Below, piece after piece: positions 16,324 through 22,020 of a stretch of 22,020 nucleotides of DNA. Where the stretch lies: assembly GCA_009731375.1 (NCBI GenBank), contig BJOX01000032.1:610791-632810 (forward strand), given 5' to 3'. The stretch is from Paulinella micropora. Lineage: Eukaryota; Cercozoa; Imbricatea; Euglyphida. Position 1 is the first letter of the stretch, and each line of letters begins with the position of its first letter. A model generated the notes under the pieces. The model was not told the origin of the DNA, searched no databases, and saw only the letters and a list, made by a program, of their open reading frames with translations. A program made the position numbers and the translations under genes.

Positions 16324-16562
16324 TGTAATGCCCCCAACGATAGCTAGTAAAAAGTCTGTAATACAACCAAACACATTCCTCAAAAGATGAGAATGATGTC
16401 TCGTTGTATTAGCTCAGTAAAGCCAAAAAAGGAAAACTGCAACAGACCAGGAATAAAAAGGCATCAGGGCCAATCCGGACAAATAATACTGAAAAATAAG
16501 CTGGTGCACCTGTCACCAGGAAAATGTACTTTTTACCGGCTATCCGGTGGGTGATGCCTACA
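16324..16562 (-). repeat. 5' LTR of the Gypsy element
   Basis: 239 bp with TGTA...TACA ends, partner of 6038-6275 (about 94% identical by manual count). The transcription start should lie here, but I could not pick out a specific TATA box. Confidence 0.9.
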
Positions 16563-17123
16563 GACAGTACAGTTCAGTGCTACTTTTAATCTGATAGTTG
16601 ACTTTGACACTTGAATGTCCTCGGCTGTATATTTTGCTCTTGCATGACAAAAGAGAGAGGAAAAAAATCAACAACAAAAAACAATCACATAAAGCTAGAA
16701 ACTTTTGAAAAGCCTTAAGTGCAGTCCCTGCCTTGCGACTAAATAAGCATTAGTGAATCAAAGAAACCGAGAGCTGGAGTTGAGGAATCAAAAGGAGCTC
16801 AGCCCTTATCTTACGTCACGCGAACGCAACGAATACCTAGCCTCCACCTTTGCGTCCAACTTGATCACCTCTGCGTTTGTTGCAGTTTGTGCTTTCCCTT
16901 GACTTTTTCTCCGATTCTGGTCCACCTCACACAGAGCAACACGGAATCCAGTTATGTAAGCTGCCTTGTCGGCCGTAGTGCAAGCAGTCTTTTTCCTCAC
17001 TCAAAATTATAATTTCAAATTCGCAGACTTATTCAATTCATAATTCTTGTTTTTTCTTCTCCTGCTTCTGCTTTTTCTGCTGCTGTTGCCTCTTCTTCCT
17101 CTTCCTCCTCCTTGATCATCATT
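16563..17123. other. Flank of the LTR element; no supported gene
   Basis: A 64-codon minus-strand frame (17000-16806) ending in YSLRSRDVR is too short and unmatched to call. The right part (about 17041-17115) is CT-rich low-complexity sequence that grades into the ATT/AAT tract. Confidence 0.4.
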
Positions 17124-17156
17124 ATCAATAATAATGATGATAATAATGATAATAAC

Positions 17157-17198
<42 letters not shown>
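17124..17198. repeat. (AAT)n microsatellite with ATG/ATC variants
   Basis: Imperfect then perfect AAT triplets. On the minus strand this is an (ATT)n tail directly after a SINE-like 3' end. Confidence 0.85.
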
Positions 17199-17199
<1 letters not shown>

Positions 17200-17247
17200 G
17201 TGCTTCTCTGTCAATGGCTGATGCATTTCTGCACATGCGCCTCCATC
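17199..17247 (-). mobile_element. SINE family A, 3'-end fragment
   Basis: Plus strand reads AGTGCTTCTCTGTCAATGGC then TGATGCATTTCTGCACATGCGCCTCCATC in pieces identical to the start of the copy at 18112. On the minus strand this is the 3' end of a tRNA-derived SINE followed by (ATT)n. The 5' part is missing, replaced by another AAT tract. Confidence 0.6.
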
Positions 17248-17250
17248 AAC

Positions 17251-17312
<62 letters not shown>
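17248..17312. repeat. (AAT)n microsatellite
   Basis: AAT triplets with a few variants (AAC, ACT) between the family-A fragment and element X. Confidence 0.85.
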
Positions 17313-17316
<4 letters not shown>

Positions 17317-17585
17317 ATATCTGAGGCGTACTGATGCAGCTAATGGCATATCCTCAACGGACATAAGCCTCCAATACCCTTGTTCGAGGTCCTCCACCCC
17401 CCCGTGTCAGTCTCTCGCCTGATGATCGGGGCCACCGATGGAGCTCCTGAGGGCAAGACTGCACTAAGCCGAGGTTATTCCGCAGTCCCAGCAACCTCTT
17501 GCAAGACGTCACCGAATGTGCAAGTGCATACACCAAGCGCGGTTGCTAGAGCTGCCTCGAAACCCCACCCATAACAATCTGGTGT
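17313..17585 (-). mobile_element. Element X, copy 1 (SINE-like, 5'-truncated)
   Basis: Plus strand runs from ACTATATCTGAGGCGTACTG to ATAACAATCTGGTGT. It appears identical to the first ~270 bp of the copies at 19113 and 19605. On the minus strand it ends ...CAGATATAGT followed by (ATT)n, and its last ~60 nt resemble the tails of families A, B and C. Non-coding: the identical small frames in each copy only reflect DNA identity. Confidence 0.65.
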
Positions 17586-17600
17586 AATAATAATAATAAT

Positions 17601-18054
17601 AGTATTGTATTGATCTGTCATGGCCGAGCCCAAGGGCCATGCGCCTCCATCCCTCGACCCAACAGTTACAACAGTGAATGTTGGGGAGGAAAGAGTGACT
17701 CTGACCATCCCTGAATAGCTACCCGCTCGGCGTGTCGGGTACCTTGCAGGGAATCAACTGCAAATGATTCATGTTCCCTATGAGAGACTTCCACAAGACT
17801 GGGTATAGGTCGAATGAAGGTACTCAAGGGTAGCAGACATTTCATGCGGTCTGCCAGCGCATGAGGACGTTTTGCGGTAAGTGTCTGGGACGCCTCGAAA
17901 CCCGTCACCACCTTGATCGCGGAATGTATATACCCCTTTGATCCCACCTGGTGTATGTCTTATAACAACAACACAACGACATAGCCTCGGAACCAGTGGG
18001 AAGAAGCCCAACCACCTCCTCTTCCCGTGGGGTGCCATACTGTGCACCCCTCCA
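17601..18054 (-). mobile_element. SINE-like element family C
   Basis: About 450 bp bounded on both sides by AAT/ATT tracts. The minus-strand 3' end (GATGGAGGCGCATGGCCC then TTGGGCTCGGCCATGACAG) is clearly related to the tails of families A and B. No coding frame is supported. Its 5' origin is not recognised. Confidence 0.5.
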
Positions 18055-18057
18055 TAA

Positions 18058-18111
<54 letters not shown>
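18055..18111. repeat. (AAT)n microsatellite
   Basis: Perfect AAT triplets between family C and the next family-A copy. Confidence 0.9.
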
Positions 18112-18112
<1 letters not shown>

Positions 18113-18173
18113 GTGCTTCTCTGTCAATGGCTGATGCATTTCTGCACATGCGCCTCCATCGTCTCACCCGTGA
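18112..18173 (-). mobile_element. SINE family A, copy cut by an assembly gap
   Basis: Starts like the other family-A 3' ends and continues to GTCTCACCCGTGA before running into N. The remainder probably lies in the gap. Confidence 0.6.
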
Positions 18174-18849
18174 NNNNNNNNNNNNNNNNNNNNNNNNNNN
18201 NNNNNNNNNNNNNNNNNNNNNNNNNNNNNNNNNNNNNNNNNNNNNNNNNNNNNNNNNNNNNNNNNNNNNNNNNNNNNNNNNNNNNNNNNNNNNNNNNNNN
18301 NNNNNNNNNNNNNNNNNNNNNNNNNNNNNNNNNNNNNNNNNNNNNNNNNNNNNNNNNNNNNNNNNNNNNNNNNNNNNNNNNNNNNNNNNNNNNNNNNNNN
18401 NNNNNNNNNNNNNNNNNNNNNNNNNNNNNNNNNNNNNNNNNNNNNNNNNNNNNNNNNNNNNNNNNNNNNNNNNNNNNNNNNNNNNNNNNNNNNNNNNNNN
18501 NNNNNNNNNNNNNNNNNNNNNNNNNNNNNNNNNNNNNNNNNNNNNNNNNNNNNNNNNNNNNNNNNNNNNNNNNNNNNNNNNNNNNNNNNNNNNNNNNNNN
18601 NNNNNNNNNNNNNNNNNNNNNNNNNNNNNNNNNNNNNNNNNNNNNNNNNNNNNNNNNNNNNNNNNNNNNNNNNNNNNNNNNNNNNNNNNNNNNNNNNNNN
18701 NNNNNNNNNNNNNNNNNNNNNNNNNNNNNNNNNNNNNNNNNNNNNNNNNNNNNNNNNNNNNNNNNNNNNNNNNNNNNNNNNNNNNNNNNNNNNNNNNNNN
18801 NNNNNNNNNNNNNNNNNNNNNNNNNNNNNNNNNNNNNNNNNNNNNNNNN
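18174..18849. other. Assembly gap (676 N)
   Basis: Unresolved sequence flanked on both sides by family-A SINE and AAT-repeat sequence. Open frames spanning it are meaningless. Confidence 1.
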
Positions 18850-18854
18850 ATAAT

Positions 18855-19078
18855 AGTGCTTCTCTGTCAATGGCTGATGCAAATCTGCATATGCGCCTCC
18901 ATCGTATCACCCGTGAGGGGAGTACGAAGAATTGACGATAGGCTCTAATGACACCCCCGCACGGGCAGTTCCAACACTTCCAGGTATGTTCAATGAAAAT
19001 ACTGGTGGCACCGACGGGAATCGAACTGGCGACAGGGCCCAGATGGTAGAACTTGACCACTGGGCTATCACGGTGTCC

Positions 19079-19079
<1 letters not shown>
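18855..19079 (-). mobile_element. tRNA-derived SINE family A, complete copy
   Basis: On the minus strand the 5' end (19079 to about 19008) is tRNA-like. There is an A-box-like TGATAGCCCAGTGG (complement of 19057-19070) and a B-box-like AGTTCGATTCC (complement of 19017-19027), separated as in RNA polymerase III internal promoters. A body of about 150 bp follows, then the family tail and (ATT)n. The acceptor ends do not form a convincing functional tRNA, so this is a SINE rather than a tRNA gene. Confidence 0.75.

Positions 19080-19112
<33 letters not shown>
19080..19112. repeat. (AAT)n microsatellite
   Basis: Perfect AAT triplets; the (ATT)n tail of the following element X on the minus strand. 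Confidence 0.9.
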
Positions 19113-19114
<2 letters not shown>

Positions 19115-19603
19115 ATATCTGAGGCGTACTGATGCAGCTAATGGCATATCCTCAACGGACATAAGCCTCCAATACCCTTGTTCGAGGTCCTCCACCCCCC
19201 CGTGTCAGTCTCTCGCCTGATGATCGGGGCCACCGATGGAGCTCCTGAGGGCAAGACTGCACTAAGCCGAGGTTATTCCGCAGTCCCAGCAACCTCTTGC
19301 AAGACGTCACCGAATGTGCAAGTGCATACACCAAGCGCGGTTGCTAGAGCTGCCTCGAAACCCCACCCATAACAATCTGGTGTCTGCTGGGTCCTGGGCT
19401 ATCAACCAGCATATGCGGAGTTTAAGATCTTTTACGCGCGCAACGACCCTCCTCCCCAGCATCTACCACCAAAGGGTTATGAGTTGGCGTCACAGTTTAA
19501 CGCCTTGAGGCCATTGGGCTGGAACTCTGTTTAGCAAGTGTGACTAGGTTTTTTCATCGGGATTTCCCTCAAATATGTCACAGTCAACACTCCAAGGCAG
19601 ATT
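19113..19603 (-). mobile_element. Element X, copy 2 (long form), first unit of a tandem pair
   Basis: The core shared with copy 1 is followed by a further ~130 bp (from CTGCTGGGTCCTGGGCTATC to GAGGCCATTGGGCTG) and about 90 bp present only here (GGAACTCTG to GGCAGATTT). On the minus strand the extension contains GGTTGATAGCCCAGGACC, which resembles a tRNA A box. Direct repeat with the next copy at an offset of 493 bp. Confidence 0.65.
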
Positions 19604-20011
19604 TACTATATCTGAGGCGTACTGATGCAGCTAATGGCATATCCTCAACGGACATAAGCCTCCAATACCCTTGTTCGAGGTCCTCCACCCCCCCGTGTCA
19701 GTCTCTCGCCTGATGATCGGGGCCACCGATGGAGCTCCTGAGGGCAAGACTGCACTAAGCCGAGGTTATTCCGCAGTCCCAGCAACCTCTTGCAAGACGT
19801 CACCGAATGTGCAAGTGCATACACCAAGCGCGGTTGCTAGAGCTGCCTCGAAACCCCACCCATAACAATCTGGTGTCTGCTGGGTCCTGGGCTATCAACC
19901 AGCATATGCGGAGTTTAAGATCTTTTACGCGCGCAACGACCCTCCTCCCCAGCATCTACCACCAAAGGGTTATGAGTTGGCGTCACAGTTTAACGCCTTG
20001 AGGCCATTGGG

Positions 20012-20014
<3 letters not shown>
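19604..20014 (-). mobile_element. Element X, copy 3, second unit of the tandem pair
   Basis: Identical by eye to 19111-19513 over about 400 bp, ending at GGCCATTGGGCTG where an AAT tract begins. There is no (ATT)n between this copy and copy 2; it abuts sequence unique to copy 2. Confidence 0.7.

Positions 20015-20053
<39 letters not shown>
20015..20053. repeat. (AAT)n microsatellite
   Basis: Perfect AAT triplets between element X copy 3 and a family-A SINE. Confidence 0.9.
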
Positions 20054-20054
<1 letters not shown>

Positions 20055-20296
20055 GTGCTCCTCTGTCAATTGAGAATGCAATCTGCACATGTGCCTCCAT
20101 CGCCTCACCCGCGAGGGGAGTACAAAGATTTGACCGATAGCTCTACTGACACCCCCGCAGGGCAGCTGCAAGCCTTCCAGACAGACCAATACCTTCAAAG
20201 AAAACATGCTTTGAAAATATTGGCACCGACGGGAATCGAACTGGCGACAGGTTCCAGATGGTACTGAACTTGACCACTGGGCTATCGCGGTGCCAC
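20054..20296 (-). mobile_element. tRNA-derived SINE family A, second complete copy
   Basis: On the minus strand it begins GTGGCACCGCGATAGCCCAG. The A-box-like sequence is the complement of 20274-20287 and the B-box-like AGTTCGATTCC the complement of 20232-20242. It ends in the family tail and (ATT)n. It is diverged from the copy at 18855-19079, so the family has been active over some time. Confidence 0.75.

Positions 20297-20341
<45 letters not shown>
20297..20341. repeat. (AAT)n microsatellite
   Basis: Perfect AAT triplets between family-A and family-B copies. Confidence 0.9.
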
Positions 20342-20342
<1 letters not shown>

Positions 20343-20515
20343 GTGTATCTCCTGCCAATTGCTGAGCCAAAAGGCCATGTGCATCCAATCCTCCATTCCA
20401 TAAGGAAAGTCTCCACACCAATCGGTGGAATAAAGGAAGTGACGGCATAGAACATTACTCTAGGAGCTTTATACCAATCAGCCCAGGGAAAGGAACCGAT
20501 GGCCTATGTACTCCC
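20342..20515 (-). mobile_element. SINE-like family B, copy 1
   Basis: A 174-bp unit bounded by AAT tracts on both sides. On the minus strand it runs from GGGAGTACATAGGCCATCGG to GCTCAGCAATTGGCAGGAGA then TACACT and (ATT)n. The tail matches that of families A and C. No tRNA-like head is seen, so this may be 5'-truncated. Confidence 0.6.

Positions 20516-20570
<55 letters not shown>
20516..20570. repeat. (AAT)n microsatellite
   Basis: Perfect AAT triplets between two family-B copies, followed by a short TATG run. Confidence 0.9.
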
Positions 20571-20572
<2 letters not shown>

Positions 20573-20584
20573 TATGTATGTATG

Positions 20585-20660
20585 TATCGTCTGCCAATTG
20601 CTGAGCCAAAAGGCCATGTGCATCCAGTCCTCCATTCCATAAGGAAAGTCTCCACACCAA
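20585..20660 (-). mobile_element. SINE-like family B, copy 2, cut by an assembly gap
   Basis: Nearly identical to the first part of copy 1 (CTGCCAATTGCTGAGCCAAA onward) up to CTCCACACCAA, where N begins. Confidence 0.6.
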
Positions 20661-21158
20661 NNNNNNNNNNNNNNNNNNNNNNNNNNNNNNNNNNNNNNNN
20701 NNNNNNNNNNNNNNNNNNNNNNNNNNNNNNNNNNNNNNNNNNNNNNNNNNNNNNNNNNNNNNNNNNNNNNNNNNNNNNNNNNNNNNNNNNNNNNNNNNNN
20801 NNNNNNNNNNNNNNNNNNNNNNNNNNNNNNNNNNNNNNNNNNNNNNNNNNNNNNNNNNNNNNNNNNNNNNNNNNNNNNNNNNNNNNNNNNNNNNNNNNNN
20901 NNNNNNNNNNNNNNNNNNNNNNNNNNNNNNNNNNNNNNNNNNNNNNNNNNNNNNNNNNNNNNNNNNNNNNNNNNNNNNNNNNNNNNNNNNNNNNNNNNNN
21001 NNNNNNNNNNNNNNNNNNNNNNNNNNNNNNNNNNNNNNNNNNNNNNNNNNNNNNNNNNNNNNNNNNNNNNNNNNNNNNNNNNNNNNNNNNNNNNNNNNNN
21101 NNNNNNNNNNNNNNNNNNNNNNNNNNNNNNNNNNNNNNNNNNNNNNNNNNNNNNNNNN
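20661..21158. other. Assembly gap (498 N)
   Basis: Unresolved sequence with a family-B copy on the left and a run of 13 G on the right edge. Confidence 1.
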
Positions 21159-21171
21159 GGGGGGGGGGGGG
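21159..21171. repeat. Poly(G) run at gap edge
   Basis: Thirteen G directly after the gap; may be real or a sequencing artefact. Confidence 0.7.
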
Positions 21172-21179
21172 CTCTCCCC

Positions 21180-21750
21180 GGGAACCCCAGCCCTGCCATT
21201 GTACGTACCCCACGCGAATCAGCCGGCACAAAAAATGAATGGCTGAGAATGCTCCAAGGCTCTAAGAGTTGTGCCAGAAGGGCTTATGCCGGTTACCTAC
21301 GGGAATTAAACGTACCCTGTCGACTGTGGAAAGGGTAGGTCCGAGGGGCCCTTCCCCCGGGAACCCAGCCGCAATTGTACGTACCCGAAGCGGATTTGCC
21401 GGCACCAAAATGAATGGCTGAGAATGCTCTAAGGCTCCAAAAGTTGTACCAGAAGGGTTGAGAGGCTGATTTTTGGGGTCTCACAACCTCGGGACGCGCT
21501 TTAGGCCAGTTGAAAAAGAGATTTACGAAGACTTTGGCAAAGTAGTGCCAAAATGAATAGCTGAGAATGCTCCAAGGCTCAAGAGTTGTGCCAGAGGGGT
21601 TTAGAGGCTGATTCTTTGTGTTTTCGCAGTTTTGTCGTGAGGCTTTTTTTGGGGATATGGTTGAACTTATGAAATTCGAATGTAATGACAAAGTAGAGCC
21701 AAAATGAATGACTGAGATTGCTCCAAGGCTGTAAAAGTTGTGCATGTGAG
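21180..21750 (+). repeat. Degenerate tandem array, four units
   Basis: The core ATGAATGGCTGAGAATGCTC followed by CAAGGCT...GTTGTGCCAGA recurs with variants starting at 21235, 21410, 21553 and 21704 (spacings 175, 143 and 151 bp). A second shared block, CCCGGGAACCCAGCC then ATTGTACGTACCC, precedes the first two cores. A 150-codon minus-strand frame (21745-21293) just translates the repeats and is not called as a gene. Confidence 0.7.
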
Positions 21751-21781
21751 AATGAGAGGAAAAGCGGCCTTGGGAAGAGGA

Positions 21782-21787
21782 GTGTGT

Positions 21788-21818
<31 letters not shown>

Positions 21819-21824
21819 GGGGGG
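21782..21824. repeat. (GT)n followed by a poly(G) run
   Basis: About ten GT dinucleotides, then roughly 23 G, then AGGGCCCCCC and a 10-N gap. Low reliability near the gap. Confidence 0.8.
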
Positions 21825-21834
21825 AGGGCCCCCC

Positions 21835-21844
21835 NNNNNNNNNN
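21835..21844. other. Assembly gap (10 N)
   Basis: Short gap, probably of arbitrary length. Confidence 1.
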
Positions 21845-21870
21845 TTTCAGGTGTTGGCGCAGCCCCTAAT

Positions 21871-21923
21871 GATTACTATTATTATTATTATTATTATTAT
21901 CATCATTATTATTATTATTATTA
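21871..21923. repeat. (ATT)n microsatellite
   Basis: ATT triplets with an ATC-ATC interruption, in the opposite orientation to the tracts at 17-20.5 kb, leading into an inverted family-B copy. Confidence 0.9.
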
Positions 21924-22020
21924 GGGAGTACATAGGCCATCGGTCCTTTCCATGGGCTGATTGGTATAAAGCTCCTAGAGTAATGTTCTATGCCGTCACT
22001 TCCTTTATTCCACCGATTGG
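21924..22020 (+). mobile_element. SINE-like family B, copy 3, inverted, cut by the window edge
   Basis: GGGAGTACATAGGCCATCGG to CTTTATTCCACCGATTGG matches the reverse complement of 20515 to about 20418 with few changes, so this copy lies on the plus strand. Confidence 0.65.

Larger units (their letters stand above)
6038..16562 (-). mobile_element. Complete Ty3/Gypsy-type LTR retrotransposon
   Basis: A 10.5-kb element on the minus strand bounded by 238/239-bp direct LTRs. In its own direction the order is 5' LTR, candidate primer-binding site, leader, gag, pol (protease-like, RT, RNase H, integrase), a long 3' untranslated stretch, polypurine tract and 3' LTR. RT-RNase H-integrase order and the DD35E integrase with a GPY/F module place it in Ty3/Gypsy (Metaviridae-like) rather than Copia. 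Both long ORFs are open, yet the LTRs differ at about 15 of 239 positions. The 5-bp flanks (TTAAG on the left, GACAG on the right) do not match, so no target-site duplication is seen. No envelope gene is visible. Confidence 0.9.

Noticed and set aside
17996-18948. Long frames spanning the assembly gap
   Set aside because: They exist only because N bases contain no stops; both ends are microsatellite and SINE sequence.
19008-19079. Functional tRNA gene on the minus strand
   Set aside because: A and B boxes are present, but the sequence is repeated at 20221-20296, continues into a SINE body with an (ATT)n tail, and lacks a convincing complete cloverleaf.
17996-20660. CRISPR-like pattern from regularly recurring AAT tracts
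   Set aside because: The tracts are simple microsatellites of variable length separated by unequal retroposon units, not spacers.
21293-21745. 150-codon minus-strand protein with internal repeats
   Set aside because: It is a translation of the degenerate DNA repeat array, with no recognisable domain and poly(G)/gap sequence nearby.

Overview
The window is eukaryotic genomic DNA of unidentified origin. The evidence is a long Ty3/Gypsy-type LTR retrotransposon, tRNA-derived SINE-like repeats with (ATT)n tails, and microsatellites. Its left end carries an AT-rich, densely packed block that looks like part of an integrated virus (Polinton-like or a related large DNA virus). No ordinary cellular gene is convincingly visible. 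I cannot name the organism; a protist, alga or invertebrate would all fit.

Region 1 (1 to about 3.4 kb) is the virus-like block. A fibre-like structural gene runs off the left edge on the minus strand. A 52-bp, extremely AT-rich divergent spacer separates it from a Lys/Glu-rich ORF and a retroviral-type (rve) integrase on the plus strand. A two-zinc-finger protein then converges on the integrase with only 5 bp between them. The integrase has an in-frame TAA between its catalytic core and its C-terminal domain, so this copy is probably broken, or else read through.

Region 2 (about 3.4 to 6.0 kb) has no supported gene. It holds short hairpins, a G+C-richer stretch with small minus-strand open frames, and an alternating pair of interleaved inverted repeats at 5047-5883 in the order A B A' B'.

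Region 3 (6038-16562) is one complete LTR retrotransposon on the minus strand. Its 239-bp LTRs run TGTA...TACA, with a candidate primer-binding site and polypurine tract. Gag (825 aa) has a CCCH finger and an RGG tail. Pol (1931 aa) has a protease-like fold, RT, RNase H and integrase in that order, plus a C-terminal extension of about 290 aa. Gag and pol lie in the same frame, separated by two in-frame stops (TAA, then TGA-C). The protease-like domain reads Asn-Thr-Met where Asp-Thr/Ser-Gly is expected. The LTRs differ by about 6% and I see no target-site duplication, yet both long ORFs are open.

Region 4 (16.6-22.0 kb) is a repeat graveyard. It holds at least four short element families on the minus strand that share a related 3' tail followed by (ATT)n. 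It also holds an exact tandem duplication with a 493-bp offset, a degenerate repeat array of roughly 150 bp per unit, homopolymer and dinucleotide runs, and three assembly gaps (676, 498 and 10 N).
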